Positions 43,248-49,617 of a DNA stretch of 49,617 bases are shown in pieces. The DNA is from Candidatus Epulonipiscium fishelsonii (GTDB lineage Bacteria > Bacillota > Clostridia > Lachnospirales > Cellulosilyticaceae). How positions within the stretch are numbered: the first letter of the stretch is position 1; each line of letters opens with the position of its first letter. The DNA lies in assembly GCA_001983455.1 (NCBI GenBank), contig LJDB01000089.1, forward strand, positions 1-49,617. The letters run 5' to 3'. The notes below the pieces were generated by a model. It searched no databases. It was given only the letters and a program-made list of their open reading frames with translations, and had not been told where the DNA came from. The translations under genes and the position numbers were made by a program.

Positions 43248-43916
43248 ATGATGACTATTAAAGAAATATATGAAGCATTTGACAAAATTGGAAGCTGTAC
43301 TTTTGCAACAATAGATGGTGATTATCCAGAAACAAGAATTGCACATTTTTTAGCATATGATGAAGAAGGAATTTATTTTTCTACTATGTTTGTAAAACCT
43401 TTTTATAAGCAACTAGTAAAAACAAAAAAAGTAGCAGTTTGTGGACTTTATGCAGATACTAAAGTTACGGAAGTAGATGCAGAAAATATTTATTTTGAAC
43501 CAGGATATTTTGCTAGAATTAGTGGAGATGTACGAGAAGTTAGTATAGATGAACTTAAATCGAAAAACAACCCTGCGTTCCAATTTTTTATAGCAGACCA
43601 GGAAAGATATCCTGCTATGGTAGCTTTTGTTTTGTATAGAGCAAAAGGTGAGATATTTGACTATGACTTTGAGATGGAACATAGAGAAAATAAAGTAGAA
43701 AGAGCTCGCTTTTCATATGGAGGTTTTCCAGTTGAACCTGCAGGGTTAAGGATTACTGATAAATGCATAAATTGTGGTAAATGTATTAAAGTATGTTCAT
43801 TTAAAGCGATTTACAAAGATGATACAAAATTTTCAATAAATGGAACACGTTGTGATGAATGTGGGGATTGTTACTTAGCTTGCCCAGTAAAAGCTATTAT
43901 TCAAAAAGGAGTATGA
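43248..43916 (+). CDS. Pyridoxamine 5'-phosphate oxidase-fold flavoprotein with two [4Fe-4S] ferredoxin domain
   Basis: The 222-residue protein has an N-terminal split-barrel FMN-binding domain (about 1-145: GSCTFATIDGDYPETRI, YFSTMFVKPFYKQL, GDVREVS). A C-terminal 2[4Fe-4S] ferredoxin domain has CINCGKCIKVCSFKAI and CDECGDCYLACPVKAI. It should transfer electrons between a flavin and an iron-sulfur carrier in the cytoplasm. Both ATG 43248 and 43251 are possible after GGAG; the difference is one residue. It ends one base before the sirtuin gene, so the two proteins are made together. Confidence 0.85.
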   Translation: MMTIKEIYEAFDKIGSCTFATIDGDYPETRIAHFLAYDEEGIYFSTMFVKPFYKQLVKTKKVAVCGLYADTKVTEVDAENIYFEPGYFARISGDVREVSIDELKSKNNPAFQFFIADQERYPAMVAFVLYRAKGEIFDYDFEMEHRENKVERARFSYGGFPVEPAGLRITDKCINCGKCIKVCSFKAIYKDDTKFSINGTRCDECGDCYLACPVKAIIQKGV

Positions 43917-43917
43917 G

Positions 43918-44775
43918 ATGTTTTTTAAAAAGAAACCAAAAATAGATAGTATAGATAATATAGATAAAATTAGATACTTAATAAATACTGCAGATAAAAT
44001 TGTAATTGGAGCAGGAGCAGGACTTTCTACAGCAGCGGGACTAGAGTTTGGTGGAGAAAGATTTGATAGATATTTTTCCGATTTTAAAGAAAAATATAAT
44101 ATTAATGATATGTATTATGGTAGTTTTTGCAATTTTGAAAGCGAAGAAGAATTTTGGGGATTTTGGAGCAGAAAAATTTATTATAATAGATTTTGTGAAA
44201 TTCCAACCGATTTATACACAAAGCTATTTGACCTAGTTAAAGAAAAAGATTATTTTGTAATTACAACTAATGCTGATGGATGTTTTTTACGTTCAGGATT
44301 TGATAAAGATAAACTTTTCTATGTACAAGGAGATTATGGGTTATTTCAGTGTTCTGTTCCTTGCTCACAAAAGACATATAAGAATGAAAATATGATAGAA
44401 AAAATGATGGAAGAACAAGTTGGTATGGCTATTCCATCAAGACTTTTGCCTCGTTGTCCAGAATGCTATGCTTTTATGACTCCGAATTTAAGAGTTGACG
44501 ATAAATTTGTTGAGCCATGGGGATGGGAAAGAGCTAAAGCTAGATACGAAAGATTCATTAGAACTACATTGGATAAAAAGACATTGCTGTTAGAACTTGG
44601 TGTTGGCCAAAACACTCCTGCAATAATAAAATACCCTTTTTGGAGTTTGACTAGTCAAAACCAGTACGCAACATATGTATGCATCACAAAAGGAGATGCA
44701 CAGGCTCCAAAGGAAATTGCTTCTAAAGTACTTTCTGTTGATGATGACATAAAAAAAATTATAGATTTGATATAA
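43918..44775 (+). CDS. SirTM-like class M sirtuin (probable protein ADP-ribosyltransferase)
   Basis: The 285-residue Rossmann-fold sirtuin has the NAD loop VIGAGAGLSTAAGLEFGGERF (about 29-49). It has DMYYGSF, FWGFWSRKIYYNRF, TTNADGCF with Asn118, and FYVQGDYGLFQCS, where Gln137 stands in place of the catalytic histidine of deacetylases. Structural zinc is held by Cys145, Cys149, Cys180 and Cys183. Loss of the histidine and this motif set define SirTM, described in staphylococci and streptococci as an ADP-ribosyltransferase acting on a lipoylated GcvH-like protein. Those partners (macrodomain, GcvH-L, lipoate ligase) are not adjacent here; the partner is a flavin/ferredoxin protein. Confidence 0.85.
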   Translation: MFFKKKPKIDSIDNIDKIRYLINTADKIVIGAGAGLSTAAGLEFGGERFDRYFSDFKEKYNINDMYYGSFCNFESEEEFWGFWSRKIYYNRFCEIPTDLYTKLFDLVKEKDYFVITTNADGCFLRSGFDKDKLFYVQGDYGLFQCSVPCSQKTYKNENMIEKMMEEQVGMAIPSRLLPRCPECYAFMTPNLRVDDKFVEPWGWERAKARYERFIRTTLDKKTLLLELGVGQNTPAIIKYPFWSLTSQNQYATYVCITKGDAQAPKEIASKVLSVDDDIKKIIDLI

Positions 44776-44929
44776 CAATGGTCAAAGACATTTAGCCATT
44801 TGATGTGATCTAATCTAATATAATTTTACATACTATACTAAGTGTAGTAATCACTCATTTGGTTAAATTTTAAACTAATAGTAGTAAATCATTTACCAAA
44901 AAAATACATAACAAAATCTATTGTATAAC

Positions 44930-44958
44930 TTGATTTTAATATTAAAATAACTTATGAT
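44930..44958 (+). promoter_or_regulatory. Promoter of the transketolase operon
   Basis: TTGATT (44930-44935) and TATGAT (44953-44958) are 17 bp apart, about 57 bp upstream of the first gene. Confidence 0.55.
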
Positions 44959-45015
44959 ATAAATTAGTTAGTCCACATACTAACAAATTTTATTTTTTTA
45001 TGAAAGGGATACACT

Positions 45016-45894
45016 ATGGATTGGAATGATAAAATTTTAGAATTTGCTACAAAAATTAGAAAAACGGCATTAAAAACTGTAATCGATTTAAAAGCAGGAT
45101 ATCTTGGTCAAGTTTGTGGATCAGCTGAAATATTAGCAACAATAATCAATGTAGCTAATATAGGACCTTCATTAGGTCCAATGGTTCCTCCACTATTAGA
45201 TAAAGAAAATGATATTAATGGAGGAATATATTTTGGTGAGAAAAAACCAGAATATGATAGAATCATATTCTCAGCTTCTCATTATGCAATAGGAATTTAC
45301 AGCATGCTTATTGTAGACGGTAGATTAAGTCCAGACGCAATGAAACAATTTAATAACTCTGGGACAATTATGGAACAAGTAGGTGATGACCATTCTCCTG
45401 GTTATGAAATTGTTTCAGGCTCATTTGGCCAAGCTTTAGGCCAAGCAGGTGGAATTTCTATGGCTCGTAAACGTGCTAAAGATAGCGGGCGAAACTTTGT
45501 GTTTATAGCAGATGGTGAGCTTGAAGAAGGAAGCACTTGGGAATCAATTCAAGCTATGGCCCACTTTAAACTTGACAATATGATAGTTTTTGTGGACGTT
45601 AACGGAATGCAGGCTGATGGTTTGACTAAGGATGTAATGAATATTGAGCCAATTGCAACAAAATTAACTGGCTTTGGCTGTGATGTATTTACCGTAAATG
45701 GAAATTCTCCAGAAGCTATAAAAAATGCAATAGACCAACATCAATATAATGGAAGACCTACCTTTATCTTATGTTATACGGACATGACTACAGGCATGCC
45801 AACATTAAAGTCTGTATCAAAAGATGTATTACACTTTGTATCTATTAAACCAGAAGATTTACAGGATTATATAGATATTTATGAAAAAATGTAG
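45016..45894 (+). CDS. Transketolase, N-terminal (thiamine pyrophosphate) subunit
   Basis: The 292-residue subunit corresponds to the N-terminal domain of transketolase: GYLGQVCGSAEILATI, IIFSASHYAIGIYSML (usual SKGH here is SASH), SGSFGQALGQAGGISMA, the TPP/magnesium motif ADGELEEGSTWE then KLDNMIVFVDVNGMQADG. The second subunit is encoded 19 bp downstream. Split transketolases either serve the pentose phosphate pathway or act on unusual ketoses. GAAAGGG precedes the ATG. Confidence 0.9.
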   Translation: MDWNDKILEFATKIRKTALKTVIDLKAGYLGQVCGSAEILATIINVANIGPSLGPMVPPLLDKENDINGGIYFGEKKPEYDRIIFSASHYAIGIYSMLIVDGRLSPDAMKQFNNSGTIMEQVGDDHSPGYEIVSGSFGQALGQAGGISMARKRAKDSGRNFVFIADGELEEGSTWESIQAMAHFKLDNMIVFVDVNGMQADGLTKDVMNIEPIATKLTGFGCDVFTVNGNSPEAIKNAIDQHQYNGRPTFILCYTDMTTGMPTLKSVSKDVLHFVSIKPEDLQDYIDIYEKM

Positions 45895-45913
45895 AAAAGG
45901 GAGGTAGTCGAAA

Positions 45914-46903
45914 ATGGAAACTGTAACTAAAGTGCATGAAAAATTCTTTGTAGAATGGGCAAAAGACAAAGAAGATATAATAGTTTTATCTGGTGACTTA
46001 ACAAAATTTTGTGAATTAAAAGCTTTTGAAAAAAATATACCTGAACGTTTTATAAATATGGGTATGGCTGAACAAAATATGATGAGCTGGGCTGGAGGCT
46101 TGGCACGTGAAGGATATATACCAATGGTATATACATTTGCAACCTTTGCATCAAGAAGGCCACTGGACCATGTACAAATGTCAATAGCATATCCTAACTT
46201 ACCAGTCAAAATTTTTGGATTTTTACCTGGAATTACTACTAATGGAGGACCAACTCACCAAGCAATTGATGATATATCTATAATGCGTGCTATTCCTTCA
46301 ATGACTGTAATAGAAGTTGGTGATGTAACTGATATTGAAACTGTTTTAGATGTTATTTACAAAATTGATGGTCCTGTATATATTCGTTCTCTAAGAAGTA
46401 TTGTTCCTCGTCTTTTCCCAAAAGATGAAAAGTTTGAGCTTAATAAAGCACGTGTTGTGTCTGAGGGAGATGATGTTACAGTATTGACTTCTGGAATGAT
46501 GACAGAAGAAGCTATAAGGTTAATAGATGTGCTTAAAACAAAAGGCTTAAAAGTGGAACATCTGCACATCAGTACACTAAAACCATTTAGTGATATGCGT
46601 GTAGTAGAAGCCTGCAAAAAAACTAAATCAAAAGTTATTACTTATGAAAACCATTTAACAACTGGTGGACTTGGTAGTGCTGTTGCTGATTTAATGGCTG
46701 AACACGGTATTGGAAAACCTCTTGTTAAAATAGGTTTAGCTGACACATATGCAGAAGGAAGCCATACTAGATATATTTTGGAAAAATATAAAATGGACTG
46801 GCAAGCACTTCTAGAAAAAATAGAAGAAGCTGTTGGTCAAAAATTTAATATCAAAGAAGAAGATCTTAAACCTTCAAGTGTAAAACGAATAGATTCTGTT
46901 TAA
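45914..46903 (+). CDS. Transketolase, C-terminal subunit
   Basis: The 329-residue subunit has the pyrimidine-binding domain (FINMGMAEQNMMSWAGGLAREG with the activating Glu) and the C-terminal domain (RVVSEGDDVTVLTSGMM, ITYENHLTTGGLGSAVADLMAEHG). It pairs with the preceding subunit to form active transketolase. GGGAGG precedes the ATG. It is followed after 33 bp by a beta-hydroxyacid dehydrogenase in the same operon. Confidence 0.92.
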   Translation: METVTKVHEKFFVEWAKDKEDIIVLSGDLTKFCELKAFEKNIPERFINMGMAEQNMMSWAGGLAREGYIPMVYTFATFASRRPLDHVQMSIAYPNLPVKIFGFLPGITTNGGPTHQAIDDISIMRAIPSMTVIEVGDVTDIETVLDVIYKIDGPVYIRSLRSIVPRLFPKDEKFELNKARVVSEGDDVTVLTSGMMTEEAIRLIDVLKTKGLKVEHLHISTLKPFSDMRVVEACKKTKSKVITYENHLTTGGLGSAVADLMAEHGIGKPLVKIGLADTYAEGSHTRYILEKYKMDWQALLEKIEEAVGQKFNIKEEDLKPSSVKRIDSV

Positions 46904-46936
46904 TTATAAATTTTAATTGTAGATAGGAGAAAAATG

Positions 46937-47815
46937 ATGGAAACAATTGGACTTATTGGCGTAGGAACTATGGGTAGATTAATGACAGAATGTATGAAAA
47001 AAGCAGGATATACTGTTGTAGCAATGGACACTAGTGAAGCTTCTAAAAAATTCTGTGCAGATAATAATGTTGAAGTTGTTGAAACTAAGGCTGAACTAGC
47101 TAAAAAAACTAAAAAAATTATTTGTTCTTTACCATCCCCTAAAATTTCTAAAATTATAGCAAAAGAGTTAGCTGAAGTAATTACTGCAGAACATATTGTT
47201 ACTGACACTAGTACTATGGCACCTACTGATGTAGAAGAAATCGCTGCTATTTATGCAAATTCTCCTGGGACTTTTGTTGAAGGTGGAATTTTAGGAAGAC
47301 CTTCTATGGTTGGACATTGGACACTAGTTATGGGTGGAGATAAAGCAGCAGTTGAAGCATTAAAACCAGCTTTATTAACATTTTGTGCAAAAGTAGTCCA
47401 TGCTGGAAAAGTTACTTCGGGCAGTACAATTAAAGTATTAAATAATGCCTTATTTGGAATTATTAATGCTGGTGTATGTGAAGTTTTTGTGGCAGTTGAA
47501 AACGCTGGTATTGACCAAAAAGTATTTTATGATATTGTTTCAACTAGTCAATCAGCAACAAACTGTGGAGTATTTAAAGAAATTGGTAACCGTATTGTAA
47601 CAAATAAATATGATGAACCAAATGCAACCATTGATATTGCTGTAAAAGACACTTTGTGCGGTCAACAAATCGCTCAAAATGCTGGCATGTCTCCAACTTT
47701 AATATCTACAACTTTACAAGCATTTGAAAACACAGCATATCTTGGACTTGGTAAAGAAGATACGTCTGCTTTATATAAATATTTAAGACAAGTTTATCCA
47801 AATCCAAATAAATAA
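46937..47815 (+). CDS. 3-hydroxyisobutyrate dehydrogenase-family (beta-hydroxyacid) dehydrogenase
   Basis: The 292-residue protein has the family blocks: GLIGVGTMGRLM (NAD(P) loop at residue 4), DTSTMAPTDVEEIA, GGILGRPSMVGHWTLVMGG (substrate loop) and GSTIKVLNNALFG with the catalytic lysine. It reduces or oxidises a beta-hydroxy acid such as 3-hydroxyisobutyrate, tartronate semialdehyde or 3-hydroxypropionate. ATG 46937 is favoured over 46934 because AGGAG (46925-46929) is then seven rather than four bases away. The split transketolase genes upstream and the carboxylate transporter gene opposite suggest a sugar-acid or hydroxy-acid pathway; the exact substrate is unknown. Confidence 0.87.
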   Translation: METIGLIGVGTMGRLMTECMKKAGYTVVAMDTSEASKKFCADNNVEVVETKAELAKKTKKIICSLPSPKISKIIAKELAEVITAEHIVTDTSTMAPTDVEEIAAIYANSPGTFVEGGILGRPSMVGHWTLVMGGDKAAVEALKPALLTFCAKVVHAGKVTSGSTIKVLNNALFGIINAGVCEVFVAVENAGIDQKVFYDIVSTSQSATNCGVFKEIGNRIVTNKYDEPNATIDIAVKDTLCGQQIAQNAGMSPTLISTTLQAFENTAYLGLGKEDTSALYKYLRQVYPNPNK

Positions 47816-47823
47816 ATAAACTA

Positions 47824-47853
47824 AAAAGACCATAGACTTATGGATGGTCTTTT
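47824..47853. terminator. Terminator between the dehydrogenase and SLC13-type transporter genes
   Basis: AAAAGACCAT (47824-47833) pairs perfectly with ATGGTCTTTT (47844-47853) between the two convergent genes. Confidence 0.8.
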
Positions 47854-47871
47854 CTTAGTAATAAGTTTTTA

Positions 47872-49311
47872 TTATTGTATTGGTATTCCTGGAAGTTGTG
47901 AGAAATATGGCCAGTATTCCATAAGTAAGTATCCAATTACAGTAGTTGCAGCTAAAAATACAACATATACTACACTACCACGTTTTAATATATCCCCTAC
48001 TTGCAATCCATATCCCATTGCTATAGCACGAATTCCTGCTGGTACTAAGAATGAACCACTAAATGCCATACATGTTATAAATATATATGGTGTTGGTAAC
48101 AATCCAAATGCTGCAGTTACACTAAGTACTAGTGGAATACAAAGTGTTGAAGCTGTGGTTTGAGCTGTAAACTCTGCAAGATTATAAGATATAAATGTAA
48201 ATATAAATATAGTCATCATTCCACCTGTTAAGGACATTCCTTTTACTAGCTCAGCTACTACTGCTACTGCTCCAGTTGCTGTTAGCATGTTTGCCATTAC
48301 AGCTCCCCCAGCAATTAAGAAAAGTAATCCCCACATAGCATTGTGTGAAGCATATTCCCAAGTCATAATAGGTTTGTCATTTTCATCTTTTATAAAGAAT
48401 GTAATAAACCCTAGGAATAATAATGATAACCCTGTTGTAAAGTTAGGTAATATCGCTGCATAATATGATCTTGTAAACATAAGCACTAGAGCAGTAATAA
48501 AAAGAATTAAACAAATTCCTTCTCCACGCTTAATTGTTCCTAGTTCGTTGTATTGTGATTTAAAGTATTCTTTAGTTCCTTCAATTTTTTTGATTTTTAG
48601 TGGCATTGCTATCATTGCAATTATTACAAATATACTTACTAGAACTACATATGGTACCATTCTAAAAATCCATTCAGTATACATAAATTCTTGACCTGTA
48701 TAATCTTGAATTATAGCTATTGCCATTGGGTTCATACCCCCACCTAATGGAGTCATACCTCCACCCAACACACTACCATAACAAATTGCTAATAATATTG
48801 GTGGTGCAAGATCACTTTTAGCAATATTTTCATGTCCTAGAAATACTAACATTGCTATTGCTACAGGCATAAACATTGTTGCAACTGCCGTGTTTGGAAG
48901 CAATGCACTAAATATTCCTGTTACCACAAACCAAACTACCATTTGCTGCCTAACAGAAGGTCCAACAATACGTAATGCCCCAAGTGCTAAACGATTACCA
49001 AGTCCTGTTGGTCCCCATGCTAAAGTTAATAAATTTGCTCCAAATAACATAACTATTGTTTCGCTTGAAAATTGACTTAATGCTGATGACATTGGTATTA
49101 TCGGAATAAACGCATTAATAACAACTGGAACCATACTTGTAACCGCTATAGATGCTGCTGCTGTGGTCCACCATACTATCATCCAAATTGCTATCCCTAT
49201 TGCTGCGGCACCATCTTTGCCAAATATTCCTGCTAAGCCAACAAATGATATCGCAAAAAGTACTGGGCCTAAGAGTAGATTAAAAGATTGCATATTTACT
49301 TTTTTATTCAT
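47872..49311 (-). CDS. SLC13/DASS-type anion:sodium symporter
   Basis: The 479-residue, 12-14 segment membrane protein has two inverted halves with the SLC13/ArsB-like hairpin motifs. These are GIFSALLPNTAVATMFMPVAIAM (SNT-like, about 134-156), GGGMTPLGGGMNPMAIAI, and in the second half FTAQTTASTLCIPLVLSV and GSFLVPAGIRAIAMGYG. It probably imports a di- or hydroxycarboxylate with sodium. ATG 49311 is selected because it follows a GGGGGGAG site; 14 further in-frame codons upstream lack one. It converges on the dehydrogenase operon. Confidence 0.82.
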   Translation of the reverse strand: MNKKVNMQSFNLLLGPVLFAISFVGLAGIFGKDGAAAIGIAIWMIVWWTTAAASIAVTSMVPVVINAFIPIIPMSSALSQFSSETIVMLFGANLLTLAWGPTGLGNRLALGALRIVGPSVRQQMVVWFVVTGIFSALLPNTAVATMFMPVAIAMLVFLGHENIAKSDLAPPILLAICYGSVLGGGMTPLGGGMNPMAIAIIQDYTGQEFMYTEWIFRMVPYVVLVSIFVIIAMIAMPLKIKKIEGTKEYFKSQYNELGTIKRGEGICLILFITALVLMFTRSYYAAILPNFTTGLSLLFLGFITFFIKDENDKPIMTWEYASHNAMWGLLFLIAGGAVMANMLTATGAVAVVAELVKGMSLTGGMMTIFIFTFISYNLAEFTAQTTASTLCIPLVLSVTAAFGLLPTPYIFITCMAFSGSFLVPAGIRAIAMGYGLQVGDILKRGSVVYVVFLAATTVIGYLLMEYWPYFSQLPGIPIQ

Positions 49312-49402
49312 ATAATGCTCCCCCCCAAAAAAAATAATTAAAAATACTAACAATATAAAATACTAAATATTTTTTACTAGTATAAATTTTAGTACATACA
49401 TC

Positions 49403-49431
49403 ATTATAACATTGTCCAAAAATTAACTCAA
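49403..49431 (-). promoter_or_regulatory. Promoter of the SLC13-type transporter
   Basis: On the minus strand TTGAGT (49426-49431) and TATAAT (49403-49408) are exactly 17 bp apart. The leader to the start codon is about 85 bases and AT-rich with an ACTAAA/TTTAGT pairing possibility and a long T-run before the ribosome site. The remaining bases to the window end hold no feature I can support. Confidence 0.65.
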
Positions 49432-49617
49432 CTATATTTATGTATAAAATTAATTTTTCTATATAAATATTATGTAAAAACACTATATAATTTTTCTAAA
49501 AAACTTTAGCTCTAATTAAATATACGTCTTGTGCTAGTTAATTGCATTTTTTATATTACTATTAAAGGCGATTTTCTTATTTTTATTATAAATAATATTC
49601 ATAGTCGATGATTCCAG

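Overview
The window is AT-rich DNA (visibly about 30% G+C) with strong Shine-Dalgarno sites, TTG/ATG starts, many intrinsic terminators and gene families typical of anaerobic low-GC Firmicutes. These include agmatine deiminase genes, PRD/PTS cassettes, VanRS-like two-component systems, an SirTM-type sirtuin and clostridial chemoreceptors. A motile, fermentative member of the Clostridia is the best guess; nothing here fixes the genus. I saw no rRNA, tRNA, CRISPR array, insertion sequence or phage gene.

Layout. 1-6.2 kb: an agmatine catabolism locus. A membrane LuxR-type regulator (aguR) is divergent from putrescine carbamoyltransferase (aguB), a single ORF fusing the agmatine/putrescine antiporter to agmatine deiminase (aguD-aguA), and carbamate kinase (aguC). 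Together they import agmatine, convert it to putrescine, make ATP and export putrescine. 6.2-7.7 kb: an acetyltransferase and a decayed FtsX-type ABC transporter (nonsense codon in the ATPase signature, internal deletion in the permease). 7.9-12.2 kb: an apparent envelope-lipid operon (DedA, GT4 glycosyltransferase, DUF374-like acyltransferase) carrying its own OmpR-type regulator and sensor kinase. 12.3-15.3 kb: a tripartite tricarboxylate transporter (tctCBA). 15.4-17.4 kb: about 2 kb without genes that contains 18 perfectly phased 37-bp repeats arranged in a 259-bp higher-order unit. 17.4-20.7 kb: a UroD-family protein, a UlaG lactonase and a VCBS-type protein. 20.9-22.4 kb: a damaged two-component pair. 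22.5-29.5 kb: a TetR-controlled export operon whose membrane fusion protein has a huge heptad-repeat hairpin and a tandem-repeat C-terminus, followed by a MacB-like ATPase, its permease and a TolC-like coiled-coil protein. 29.8-31.2 kb: a membrane-anchored transglutaminase. 31.3-37.0 kb: a PRD regulator/PTS cassette with a YggC-like kinase and a SorE-like dehydrogenase. 37.1-43.1 kb: a zinc-ribbon protein, a KPEE-repeat lipoprotein, two chemoreceptors and the relic of a third. 43.1-44.8 kb: a flavin/ferredoxin protein paired with an SirTM-like sirtuin. 44.9-49.3 kb: split transketolase, a beta-hydroxyacid dehydrogenase and a convergent SLC13-type transporter.

The strongest candidates for something undescribed are the 22.5-29.5 kb exporter, which may be a wall-spanning conduit in a monoderm cell, the aguD-aguA transporter-enzyme fusion with a preserved internal ribosome site, and the hierarchical 37-bp array. 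Several smaller regulatory features (5'-terminal leader hairpins, phased operator repeats, an operator inside a promoter spacer) are read directly from the sequence. All functional statements are inferred by family recognition; no database search was run.
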